Origin: JBDNFP01 sp041689775
Lineage (GTDB): Bacteria > Bacteroidota > Bacteroidia > Cytophagales > Spirosomataceae
Direction of reading: 5' to 3'
Length of the DNA stretch: 23,105 nt
Assembly: GCA_041689775.1 (NCBI GenBank)
Contig: JBDNFP010000183.1
Location: 1-23,105 of the forward strand
Positions 15,663 through 22,959 of the stretch are shown here, in pieces. A model generated the notes under the pieces. The model was not told where the DNA came from. It made no database searches and was given only the letters and a program-made list of their open reading frames with translations. Every line of letters begins with the position of its first letter. Position 1 is the first letter of the stretch. Both the position numbers and the translations under genes were made by a program.

Positions 15663-16430
15663 ATGTCAGCAGAAAATATGCATCTCACACTCAAAGTGTG
15701 GAGACAAAGAAATAAAAATGCCGAAGGACATTTCGAAACTTATTCGCTCGACGGAATTTCACCGGATATGTCCTTCCTGGAAATGTTTGATGTTTTGAAC
15801 GAGCAGCTCGTTCACGAAAGTAAAGAGCCAATTGCTTTTGACCACGACTGTCGCGAAGGTATTTGCGGATCCTGCTCTATGCACATCAACGGCCGTCCTC
15901 ACGGTCCGTTGTCGGCAGTTACTACTTGTCAGTTGCACATGCGCTCATTCAGCGACGGTGATACCGTGGTGGTTGAGCCATGGCGGGCTGCCGCGTTTCC
16001 GATTATTAAGGATCTGGTAGTAGATCGTTCTGCCTTTGATCGTATTATGTCTGCGGGTGGTTTTGTATCGATAAATACCGGTAATGCACGTGACGCCAAC
16101 AGCCTGCCCGTACCGAAAGAAGCAGCTGATGAGGCATTTATGTCAGCCGCTTGTATTGGTTGCGGAGCTTGTGTTGCGGCTTGTAAAAACTCTTCGGCTA
16201 TGCTATTTACTTCTGCTAAGGTATCCCAGCTTTCGCTTTTACCACAAGGACAAGTCGAGCGAAAAATTCGTGCGGAGAAAATGGTAGCCCAGATGGACTC
16301 AGAAGGATTTGGAGCTTGCACTAACACGGGTGCTTGTTCGGCCGAATGTCCTAAGGAAATTTCATTAGATAACATTGCTCGCCTAAACCGTGAGTACCTG
16401 GGAGCTAAGATTACATCAAGTGCGATGTAA
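15663..16430 (+). CDS. sdhB: Succinate dehydrogenase/fumarate reductase iron-sulfur subunit
   Basis: 255 residues. It carries electrons from the SdhA flavin to the quinone site. The N-terminal plant-type ferredoxin domain has a [2Fe-2S] site with Cys63, Cys68, Cys71 (DCREGICGSCSMHI) and Cys89. The C-terminal bacterial-type domain has Cys164, Cys167, Cys170 and Cys174 (CIGCGACVAAC) and Cys219, Cys225 and Cys229 (ACTNTGACSAECP). Together these fit one [4Fe-4S] and one [3Fe-4S] cluster. All cluster ligands are present. The gene begins 198 bases after the sdhA stop, an unusually long gap for this operon, and I found no TAnnTTTG promoter in that gap, so it is probably read from the sdhC promoter. 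A very long hairpin follows 15 bases after the stop. Confidence 0.97.
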   Translation: MSAENMHLTLKVWRQRNKNAEGHFETYSLDGISPDMSFLEMFDVLNEQLVHESKEPIAFDHDCREGICGSCSMHINGRPHGPLSAVTTCQLHMRSFSDGDTVVVEPWRAAAFPIIKDLVVDRSAFDRIMSAGGFVSINTGNARDANSLPVPKEAADEAFMSAACIGCGACVAACKNSSAMLFTSAKVSQLSLLPQGQVERKIRAEKMVAQMDSEGFGACTNTGACSAECPKEISLDNIARLNREYLGAKITSSAM

Positions 16431-16445
16431 TACTACTTGCTGTGA

Positions 16446-16509
16446 TTCCCTCAGAGACAATAAGAAGAGCCGTCCATGTGGACGGCTCTTCTTATTGTCT
16501 CTGAGGGAA
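16446..16509. terminator. 30-bp perfect hairpin between convergent sdhB and ompH-like genes
   Basis: Bases 16446-16475 are the exact reverse complement of 16480-16509, with a 4-nt loop ATGT. It sits between the stops of sdhB (+) and the OmpH-like gene (minus), so it probably ends transcription from both sides. There is no T-run after the full stem; the inner core (AAGAGCCGTCC/GGACGGCTCTT) with flanking TCTTATT is the more usual terminator shape. Confidence 0.75.
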
Positions 16510-16521
16510 ATGCGTAGTTCG

Positions 16522-17148
16522 TTACTTCTTAGCGGTAGAGTCCTTCTTTGCCTCAGCCGGCTTGTTTTTTGACTTGTACTCTTTGTTTAAGCCATCAACC
16601 ATCTTCTGAGTGATGTTAAGGGTAGAATCGGCAAACAGGATTCCACCACCTTTGGTGTAGCCCAGTACATACTCATAATTATTATCCTTATTGTATTTCT
16701 CAATGTAGCTGTAAATGAGATCGTACAATTCGCCGTTCTTATCAGCTTCTTCCTGTGCTAAGGTCTGGGCAGAACGATCACGGTAGGCAACTAACTCCTG
16801 TTGCTTCTGACCAAGCTGTGCTTCGGTAGACCGGGCCTGATCAAGCGTCATGGTTTGGGCTCTCTGCTGAAAAAACTTAATTTCATTTTCTAATGAACGT
16901 CCGCGGTTTGCCAGATCGTTTTCGAGCTGGTAGCGCTTACTTTCAAGTTCTTTACGCGTATCGTCAAAAAAATCGTAATTGGTCAGTAGAGAGTCTACCT
17001 GAACGTATACGATACGACGTCCGCCTACACCCGTAGAATCAGAGTCGGCCGAAAAGCCTGAATTATTTCCGGAGAAATGTAAAAAAAATAACACCACGAC
17101 AGCCAAAGTGAGCGCGACGTTCCAGATAAGTGAGGTATTGTTGTTCAC
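16522..17148 (-). CDS. OmpH/Skp-family periplasmic chaperone-like protein
   Basis: 208 residues from the GTG at 17148. An ATG exists at 17214 in frame, but a perfect -7 element (17191-17198) lies inside that extension, and the N-terminus after GTG (VNNNTSLIWNVALTLAVVVLFFLHF) is the expected membrane signal, so GTG is preferred. After a Ser/Asn/Gly linker, GGRRIVYVQVDSLLTNYDFF starts the OmpH domain. Residues ~70-140 form a charged coiled coil (LESKRYQLENDLANRGRSLENE, QAQLGQKQQELVAYRD-like), matching the prefoldin-like arms of Skp. The end is Lys/Ala-rich. Skp-type proteins hold unfolded outer-membrane proteins in the periplasm. No clear signal-peptidase site follows the hydrophobic helix, so the protein may stay membrane-anchored. 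It is a single-gene unit bounded by the long hairpin. Confidence 0.85.
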   Translation of the reverse strand: MNNNTSLIWNVALTLAVVVLFFLHFSGNNSGFSADSDSTGVGGRRIVYVQVDSLLTNYDFFDDTRKELESKRYQLENDLANRGRSLENEIKFFQQRAQTMTLDQARSTEAQLGQKQQELVAYRDRSAQTLAQEEADKNGELYDLIYSYIEKYNKDNNYEYVLGYTKGGGILFADSTLNITQKMVDGLNKEYKSKNKPAEAKKDSTAKK

Positions 17149-17190
17149 GATAAAGATTAAGTTAATAATAGTTTTTTTTTCTAAGTGTCG

Positions 17191-17198
17191 CAAATATA
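17191..17198 (-). promoter_or_regulatory. -7 element of the ompH-like gene
   Basis: TATATTTG on the minus strand is a full match to TAnnTTTG, 42 bases upstream of the GTG start. The nearest upstream TTG (17212-17214) is only 13 bases away, shorter than the usual ~20, so the -33 half is not convincing. Confidence 0.55.
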
Positions 17199-17220
17199 GT
17201 AATTTGTATATCAAGGCCTA

Positions 17221-17249
17221 TATGCCCTACCAAATTTTGGCAGGGCATA
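17221..17249 (-). terminator. Hairpin after the small membrane protein gene
   Basis: TATGCCCT and AGGGCATA flank CCAAA and TTTGG with one A-C mismatch, giving a stem of about 13 bp with a very small loop. It lies 14 bases past the stop of the minus-strand gene at 17264. No T-run follows on the minus strand, so it is a weak terminator candidate, or the 3' end is set by processing. Confidence 0.45.
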
Positions 17250-17263
17250 GTTTTAAGATGACA

Positions 17264-17617
17264 TTAGTATGCTTCTTTTACAAAAAGCTGTCGAACATAG
17301 TGGCCGGCTAAGCCACCAAAGCCCGCCGCTAGACCTCCAACAAGAGTAACTACCGCCAGTATAGACCCACTGGGTAGAAGGAATATCTGGGCAATCCGGT
17401 CAGACATGCTGGCCTGTGTACTGATATTTAAGAATAGAGCATAGGCAAACCATACGGTAGCAACCCCCGCAAGGCTGATAATGTATGCGATCAGTGGCGT
17501 GTCGGAACGAACGATATACACCAGAAAAGGAACAACTACAATGACCCACCACGGTAGGAAAAGTTGGAGTATCGCCGTCGCGACCACGATGATAATATAA
17601 TTTAATGCGCTTTTCAT
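17264..17617 (-). CDS. Small integral membrane protein of unknown function
   Basis: 117 residues, almost entirely hydrophobic. Four membrane segments are likely at about 5-21, 23-36, 42-62 and 84-106. Between the last two is a short polar stretch (STQASMSDRIAQIF), and the fourth helix is Gly/Ala-rich (LVGGLAAGFGGLAG), suggesting tight helix packing. The C-terminus is basic and probably cytoplasmic. I recall similar small proteins in other Bacteroidota but can assign no function. Its ATG lies four bases after the stop of the penicillin-acylase gene (TAA, CCTT, ATG), so the two are translated from one message, and a role near that hydrolase at the membrane is a reasonable guess. Confidence 0.75.
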   Translation of the reverse strand: MKSALNYIIIVVATAILQLFLPWWVIVVVPFLVYIVRSDTPLIAYIISLAGVATVWFAYALFLNISTQASMSDRIAQIFLLPSGSILAVVTLVGGLAAGFGGLAGHYVRQLFVKEAY

Positions 17618-17621
17618 AAGG

Positions 17622-20066
17622 TTATTTCTTTTTTAAAGTCCAGGTTGATGTTAAGCGGGGATTTTTCTCATCCGAAGATTTTAGGTAAATCAGCTCGTTG
17701 AGCTCACCTTTTTCCCATTTATCCAACATATTAGTATAAAACGGGCTGCTAGGGTTACCAGACTGCCCACCGGGGTACAACCCATAGGCCTTTGGCTCAG
17801 GCCCAAGCTCCACCACCATCCGCCACGATGGACCGTGATATTTGGTAGTAGCATTAATAATACTAGCACCGCCGCCATTCCGTACAGGAGGTGCATTGAA
17901 TGGTTTGAGCACCCGGCTCAGGTGTTTAATTTCGGTGCCTTTCACCTCAGCCCACTGCCACGAGGTACTCATGGGACCGTGGTTGATCGTGAGTGAATCG
18001 AGTGCGGCTTTGAAGCTACCATACACCACATCGTTAATTGTTTCCTTAGCGGGAGTTCTGATGTTATCAAACCACGGGGCATCAGGCTCCCTCAATAAAA
18101 GGAATAGAGTACGATCCCGGCTAGGGTACTTATACGAGGTAGAATCAGAATAAATTTCATCCTTCCAGATAGCCGGGCCGATGTTTGAAATCCATTCGTC
18201 AAAAATAGATGGAGCGATCGCCTTAGCATCGTTGACAAAATTCCACTCGGTTAGTGTTTCAACGGCTGACTTTTGAGCTGAGCTAAGTGGAACAGTTTTC
18301 AGGTAGTTGAGTAGGGTAGGAAGTATGGTACGAGCCAGTACGCTGAAATTATCGGTCTGTAACAGTCGTAAACTATCAGCGTTCGCCATAGTCATACTTT
18401 CGAGACGTTCGTTAATTCTTATGGCACGCTCCGAGGGGCCGAAACGCCAGTTGATATAGTAAGGGTAGCTGGGGTCGGTAGAAGACTGATTGGCAGAACT
18501 CAAATAACCTCTGGGGGGATTCTTCACGTGCGGGTTTTGATCAGCGGGGATCCAGCCTTGCCAATCGTGGGCTGGATTACTTCCATCAAGCAAGAACTTA
18601 CCCTGATCCTTCCATTTCAATGGAAACTTGCCATTGACCGTCATGGCAATATTCTTACCGTTATCGGCAAAAATAAAGTTTTGAGCTGGTCCTACGTAGT
18701 GGGTAAGCGCGGCCCGGTAGTCCTCGTAGTTTCTGGCTGCATTGAGCTCATAAAAAGTACGAAAGTTATTGCCTGGTTCATGACCAATCCATTTCACTGC
18801 CAAAGTCGGTCCGTTGTGTTTTTCGCCTTCGTAGTACATCACCGGGCCATGGTGCGTGTATATAACTGTTTCCTGAACAGCATCGGGCATACCTTTTACC
18901 TGGATCAACTCTTGACGCTTACGGGTCGCCTGCCAGGCGTTGTTGTACCAGTACTGCGAGTTGGTGGAGTCCTTAAACTTTATTTCATAAAGGTCCAGTA
19001 CATCGGCGTCTACGTTGGTGACACCCCAGGCTACATTTTGATTGAATCCAATCACTACTCCGGGGATTCCGGGTAGGGATACTCCGTAGACGTTTATTTC
19101 AGGGGTGTGTAATTGTACCTGATACCAGATGGAGGGCAGCGTAAGTTCTAGGTGAGGATCGTTGGCCAGAATGGGGTAGCCAGTTGCTGACTTTTCGGCT
19201 CCAATAGCCCAGTTATTACTACCTATACCTTCTACCATAGGCTCGGAAAGCGGGAGGCTTTGGTAGGCAACACGTGCCGTATCACCAGTAGCCCGGGGTG
19301 CATCCGGAACGGGTAGTGGTATAAAGTTCCAGGGAGTACCAGCGGGTATAACGGGGCTTTCCTGCAGCATTGGGTAGTCGGGAAACAGATTATTCAGTGG
19401 CCCATCACCAAGGCGCTTCATCAGGTTTGTCATTGCCAGATCATCAGCCCGACCAGCCAACGTTAGGGTCATATTTTCGAGCATATACATGCATTTGAGC
19501 GGCGTCCAAGCTTCCGGTTCGTAGCCCAAGAGCTTATACTCGATAGGCATATCCTTGGGGGAGAGTTGTAGTATGTAATTATTGACACCAGCGGTGTAGC
19601 CTAAAATGGCTTCACGCGTAATGGAATCACTCATCGACATTTTAAGGTTAATCTCCGCGCCGTATCCTAGTCCCATTCGTCTCGCCCGACGGTCCATTTC
19701 GACCGTCTGCGGGCCCAATACTTCTGATAGGCGTCCAGCCGCACTGCGTACCTGCAAATCCATTTGCCACAATCGGTCTTTGGCCGTTACGTAGCCTTGG
19801 GCGTAGGAGACGTCGTAAATATTATTGGCAAAAATATGCGGTACTCCCACGTTGTCGTAGTGAATAGTTACTTCTTCGCGGAGGCTATCAAGGCTGAGTT
19901 CTACATCAACTGGTTCTCCGGAAATAGCAGGCTCCCCGTTTTGCCAGAATCCGGTAAAAGGACTGAGGAAACTTCCCAGAATAGGAACAGGACCCCAGGG
20001 GCGATTGAGTGCGTACAGTAAGCCAAGGGCTATACTAACACTTAAGATGGCTTTCAATAGTTTCAT
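17622..20066 (-). CDS. Penicillin acylase family protein (Ntn hydrolase)
   Basis: 814 residues from the ATG at 20066. The frame is open to 20210, but that would overlap cutC and adds residues without a signal sequence; MKLLKAILSVSIALGLLYAL is a good export signal or N-terminal anchor. The fold is alpha-spacer-beta: the alpha region (~55-200) has VTIHYDNVGVPHIFANN, SYAQGYVTAKDRLWQMDL and SAAGRLSEVLG. Self-cleavage is expected before Ser283 in GIGSNNWAIGAEKS, which becomes the N-terminal nucleophile of the beta chain. NDPHLELTLPSIWYQV and QNFIFADNGKNIAMTVNGKFP are conserved beta-chain blocks, the latter with the oxyanion-hole Asn. Such enzymes hydrolyse amides such as penicillins, acyl-homoserine lactones or other N-acyl amines; the substrate cannot be told from sequence. 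It lies between cutC and the membrane protein in one operon. Confidence 0.92.
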   Translation of the reverse strand: MKLLKAILSVSIALGLLYALNRPWGPVPILGSFLSPFTGFWQNGEPAISGEPVDVELSLDSLREEVTIHYDNVGVPHIFANNIYDVSYAQGYVTAKDRLWQMDLQVRSAAGRLSEVLGPQTVEMDRRARRMGLGYGAEINLKMSMSDSITREAILGYTAGVNNYILQLSPKDMPIEYKLLGYEPEAWTPLKCMYMLENMTLTLAGRADDLAMTNLMKRLGDGPLNNLFPDYPMLQESPVIPAGTPWNFIPLPVPDAPRATGDTARVAYQSLPLSEPMVEGIGSNNWAIGAEKSATGYPILANDPHLELTLPSIWYQVQLHTPEINVYGVSLPGIPGVVIGFNQNVAWGVTNVDADVLDLYEIKFKDSTNSQYWYNNAWQATRKRQELIQVKGMPDAVQETVIYTHHGPVMYYEGEKHNGPTLAVKWIGHEPGNNFRTFYELNAARNYEDYRAALTHYVGPAQNFIFADNGKNIAMTVNGKFPLKWKDQGKFLLDGSNPAHDWQGWIPADQNPHVKNPPRGYLSSANQSSTDPSYPYYINWRFGPSERAIRINERLESMTMANADSLRLLQTDNFSVLARTILPTLLNYLKTVPLSSAQKSAVETLTEWNFVNDAKAIAPSIFDEWISNIGPAIWKDEIYSDSTSYKYPSRDRTLFLLLREPDAPWFDNIRTPAKETINDVVYGSFKAALDSLTINHGPMSTSWQWAEVKGTEIKHLSRVLKPFNAPPVRNGGGASIINATTKYHGPSWRMVVELGPEPKAYGLYPGGQSGNPSSPFYTNMLDKWEKGELNELIYLKSSDEKNPRLTSTWTLKKK

Positions 20067-20118
20067 TTGTAAAAGAAAATGGATAGAAGTGTAAGAAAAA
20101 AAAGGTAGGTATACTAAG

Positions 20119-20874
20119 TTAATTTGAATTGCCTGAGTCCACTTTTTGATCAAATAACTGCACCACCGCTTCAATCCGGGCGAGGTCGCTATACATGATT
20201 GTTCGTTCATCGGCTATTTCCCCAGCCATCGAGATGTTCGGTGGAAAATAGGTCTGTTGGCCCGCCCGGAACGACTTCCCGGTCAGATGGAGAGCATCCA
20301 CGCCGGTTGCCGCCAGAGCCAGGGCGTTAGTAGCTGACACACCACCACCTGCCATGATTTCGATCCTTTTGTTGGCTTGTAACACGAGTTCTGCTAATAA
20401 AGAAGCTCCGGCGGGGGCATTGGGCTGTTGTCCGGAAGTCAGAATACGTTCGGTCCCGGTGAGAATAACGGCTTCGAGCGCTTCCAGCGGATCAGGCGTG
20501 AGGTCGAACGCTCGGTGAAAAGTAACGCCGAGTGGGTGGGCGTATTGAACCAACTCCCGGGTACGTTCACTATCAACCCGCCCGTCTGGTAGTAGTACGC
20601 CCAGTACTACTCCATCAACTCCGGCCTTACGGGCAAATTCAATATCACGTTTCATGGTTTGAAACTCATCCTGATTATACACAAAGTCGCCTCCCCGGGG
20701 TCTTATCATAACGTATAGCGCTATTTGGATTACCTCCCGCACGGCTTCGATCATTCCTGCGCTAGGAGTTGTTCCTCCTTCCGCCGGGCCACCACAAAGC
20801 TCAACTCGGACAGCACCGGATTTTTGGGCATTAATCGATGATTCAAGTGAATAGGCGCATATTTCAACGTTCAT
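20119..20874 (-). CDS. cutC: Copper homeostasis protein CutC family
   Basis: 251 residues, the usual size (E. coli CutC is 248). A cytoplasmic TIM-barrel protein. The N-terminus MNVEICAYSLESSINAQKSGAVRVELC then GGPAEGGTTPSAGMI is diagnostic of the family. Further family blocks are VMIRPRGGDFVYN, DGVVLGVL, VTFHRAFDL, ERILTSGQ and IEIMAGGGV. The family was named from copper-sensitive mutants, but its biochemical role is unsettled; one E. coli phenotype was later attributed to the MicL small RNA rather than to CutC. The gene is first in a minus-strand group, 52 bases before the penicillin-acylase gene. I see no good TAnnTTTG promoter upstream on the minus strand. No metal-regulated operator is evident. 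Confidence 0.95.
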   Translation of the reverse strand: MNVEICAYSLESSINAQKSGAVRVELCGGPAEGGTTPSAGMIEAVREVIQIALYVMIRPRGGDFVYNQDEFQTMKRDIEFARKAGVDGVVLGVLLPDGRVDSERTRELVQYAHPLGVTFHRAFDLTPDPLEALEAVILTGTERILTSGQQPNAPAGASLLAELVLQANKRIEIMAGGGVSATNALALAATGVDALHLTGKSFRAGQQTYFPPNISMAGEIADERTIMYSDLARIEAVVQLFDQKVDSGNSN

Positions 20875-21265
20875 TAATTAGGGAGAGTCTGGTTTGAATC
20901 GGAAAAATACTAAAGAATCTTGCGGTTAAATAATATTTTTTGACTTACACAAGTTAAAATAGGACTTCACTAGGAAGTTAATGCCCTTTACCTACCGTGT
21001 ATTTTGGCTGCATTAAGCTACAATCAACGGCGAAAGTAATCGTTTTTAAAAAATTTGGGAGAAATTTTCTGAGTTTGGGAACAGGAATCAATTCTTTGCG
21101 TTATAGGTCTGTAATGCAAGATATTTTATTATACCAGCGCAGAAATACCGGACTTGTTCAAAAAATCACTGGATTGTGTGATCTTAATCCATTGATTATC
21201 AATAATCTGTTATTCCTCACAAAAAAAACAGATAGAAGCAAAAAAAACATCTCTTAAAATCATCG
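20875..21265. other. Divergent intergenic region between cutC and the DUF2795 gene
   Basis: About 390 AT-rich bases. The only open frame of note (20997-21257, +) has an irregular amino-acid mix, no start signal and no recognisable family, so I do not call it. I see no strong inverted repeat. The right edge leads into the DUF2795 promoter. A long leader or small RNA cannot be excluded. Confidence 0.4.
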
Positions 21266-21282
21266 TTGGAAACATTTTTTTT

Positions 21283-21290
21283 TACTTTTG
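21283..21290 (+). promoter_or_regulatory. -7 element of the DUF2795 gene
   Basis: TACTTTTG matches TAnnTTTG exactly and is followed by CACTCC, a context often seen at Bacteroidota start sites. It lies 41 bases before the ATG at 21332. The nearest TTG (21266-21268) is 14 bases upstream, shorter than the N20 seen at the sdhC and tRNA promoters. A run of eight T precedes the element. Confidence 0.6.
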
Positions 21291-21331
21291 CACTCCAAAA
21301 ATAGACATCACTTTAATCTGACTTTTACACT

Positions 21332-21553
21332 ATGTACTGGACACTAGAACTTGCATCATATCTGGAGGATGCTCCTTGGCCAGCTACCAAAGATGAACTT
21401 ATCGACTTTGGCATTCGCACTGGGGCACCCTTAGAGGTGGTTGAAAACTTACAGGAGTTGGAAGACGACGGACAACCCTATGAAAGTATCGAAGAGATTT
21501 GGCCTGACTACCCTACGAAGGACGACTTCTTTTTTAATGAGGATGAATACTGA
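21332..21553 (+). CDS. DUF2795 domain-containing small acidic protein
   Basis: 73 residues, strongly acidic. MYWTLELASYLEDAPWPATK opens the DUF2795 domain, which is followed by ELIDFGIRTGAPLEVVENLQELED and a tail YESIEEIWPDYPTKDDFFFNEDEY that I recognise as highly conserved in Bacteroidota. The domain is a short helical unit of unknown role. There is no signal peptide, so it is cytoplasmic. It stands alone with its own promoter and a strong terminator, and its tight conservation suggests a housekeeping role such as protein-protein contact, though none is proven. The start at 21332 is fixed by the conserved N-terminus and by the -7 element 41 bases upstream. Confidence 0.9.
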   Translation: MYWTLELASYLEDAPWPATKDELIDFGIRTGAPLEVVENLQELEDDGQPYESIEEIWPDYPTKDDFFFNEDEY

Positions 21554-21563
21554 CCTGTCTGAA

Positions 21564-21611
21564 GTAAAAAAGCGAAAAGACGCTCAATTGAGCATCTTTT
21601 CGCTTTTTTAC
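21564..21611. terminator. Bidirectional terminator between DUF2795 and T9SS genes
   Basis: A long inverted repeat: 21564-21580 pairs with 21595-21611, then one C-A mismatch, then GCTCA/TGAGC at the tip. A-runs and T-runs lie within the stem on both sides (AAAAAAGCG and CGCTTTTTT), so it can stop transcription from both the + strand DUF2795 gene and the minus-strand T9SS gene. Confidence 0.88.
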
Positions 21612-21631
21612 TGGTGGTAATCCTTGACTGT

Positions 21632-22936
21632 TTAAGGAATAATAAGCTGTGAATGTACCCGAATGCCGTCTCGCTGAGCTGAAACGATATAGAGGCCAGG
21701 AGATAAGGTACTGAGAGGTATCAATTCCACGGTGTTGTTACCCATATCGTTGGTTTTGAATGAAATATCCTGCCCCAGTATGTTGGATAACTTTAGCGAT
21801 GAGTTTTCCAACATAAATGTGCGCAGGCGAATGGTACGATTGCTTACCGGATTAGGGCTCACCAGCAGCACTGGCTCATTGGGTCGGTTAATTACGTCTT
21901 TAACCTTCGAGTATTCATAGCTTCCGTCTTCATCAACTATTCTTAGGCGGTAGTAGTTAGCACCCATTGCCGGTGAAGAATCGGTGAACCGGTAGGCTTG
22001 CCTCTCATCGGTTTGGCCCATTGCCGCTACTTTACCAATATCGCCGAACTCCTTCAGATCCGTGCTTCTTTGCACAATAAACTCCCGACTATTTTGTTCC
22101 CAGGCCGTTTCCCAAGCTAGCCCTACTTGCCCTCCCGCCGCCTGGGCGTTGAAATAGGTGAGGTTAACGGGCAGGATACCGTCTACATCCCGAATCAGAA
22201 AATCGGATAGACGAATAATACCAATACCATTCTGAAACCGGAATAAAATATCGGTTAGTGATACTTCTTGGGTTGATACTTTACCGGAGTTTTGGAGAAA
22301 GCGGGTGGTACCAATCCAGAGATCAAAGCATTTTGCATTGATACTATCAATGGTGTTGTTTGGTGTGCGGTATTTGAGACGCGTTGGTAAATTATTCATG
22401 ACCCAGGTAACCAACACGGAGCCAGTAATTAAGTTACTGGTTGCGGTAGGAACAGTAGTTCTACTTAATCGATAGGAGTCATCGGCGACAAAATTTATTG
22501 AAAATTTAGCAAAAAGATTGCTGTCAGGAACAATAGTGTTTACCGAAGCTATGCCTTGCCCAACACTAAAGGTAGCCACGTTGGCCGTGGTGGTCAGATT
22601 CGTCGATGGAATATTTATCCTCACTTGATAATAAAGTGTAGAAGGTATTGGAGAAAAGTCGGTTGATCGAACGATTCTACCGCTCCCCCCACTTGATGAA
22701 ACAGTACGTTCAAATTCTACATAGCCTTGGCGAGGTATTAATCTGAGAATAGTAGGGCTACTCACAAGAATTGTATCAAACTGAGCCGAGGTAGGTGTTG
22801 TGGAGGTATATGGCCCTGGGCCAGTGAAGTTTTGATCCAGGTAGGTGGTTTGTGCAACCGATAGGAATGCTGACAAACAGAGCAGCAGAACCATGGCGCC
22901 TAACCTATATTGATTTCGAATAGAAGTGTAGTTCAT
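21632..22936 (-). CDS. Secreted protein with T9SS type A sorting domain
   Basis: 434 residues from the ATG at 22936, chosen because the signal peptide (YRLGAMVLLLCLSAFLSVAQ) follows; the frame is open to 22996, but that part overlaps the transposase stop. Mature residues ~30-260 form a beta-rich region without a recognised domain (TTYLDQNFTGPGPYTS; LYYQVRINIPSTNL; FDLWIGTTRFLQNSG), which resembles a concanavalin- or carbohydrate-binding-like jelly roll only in general appearance. Residues ~265-355 (LTYFNAQAAGGQVGLAWETA, FIVQRSTDL, NYYRLRIVDEDGSYEYSKV) are the fibronectin-like linker common before T9SS signals. The last ~75 residues (VLLVSPNPVSNRTIRL...NILGQDI...LSPGLYIVSAQ) are the type A sorting signal, removed on export through the T9SS. 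The substrate or role is unknown. An IS end lies immediately upstream. Confidence 0.88.
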   Translation of the reverse strand: MNYTSIRNQYRLGAMVLLLCLSAFLSVAQTTYLDQNFTGPGPYTSTTPTSAQFDTILVSSPTILRLIPRQGYVEFERTVSSSGGSGRIVRSTDFSPIPSTLYYQVRINIPSTNLTTTANVATFSVGQGIASVNTIVPDSNLFAKFSINFVADDSYRLSRTTVPTATSNLITGSVLVTWVMNNLPTRLKYRTPNNTIDSINAKCFDLWIGTTRFLQNSGKVSTQEVSLTDILFRFQNGIGIIRLSDFLIRDVDGILPVNLTYFNAQAAGGQVGLAWETAWEQNSREFIVQRSTDLKEFGDIGKVAAMGQTDERQAYRFTDSSPAMGANYYRLRIVDEDGSYEYSKVKDVINRPNEPVLLVSPNPVSNRTIRLRTFMLENSSLKLSNILGQDISFKTNDMGNNTVELIPLSTLSPGLYIVSAQRDGIRVHSQLIIP

Positions 22937-22959
22937 TAGAGTTGTTTCTTTACTGTAAA

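Noticed and set aside
20997..21257. 86-residue + strand open frame between cutC and DUF2795
   Set aside because: No recognisable family, no promoter or start context, low-complexity Lys/Asn/Leu-rich tail in AT-rich DNA; best read as a chance frame.
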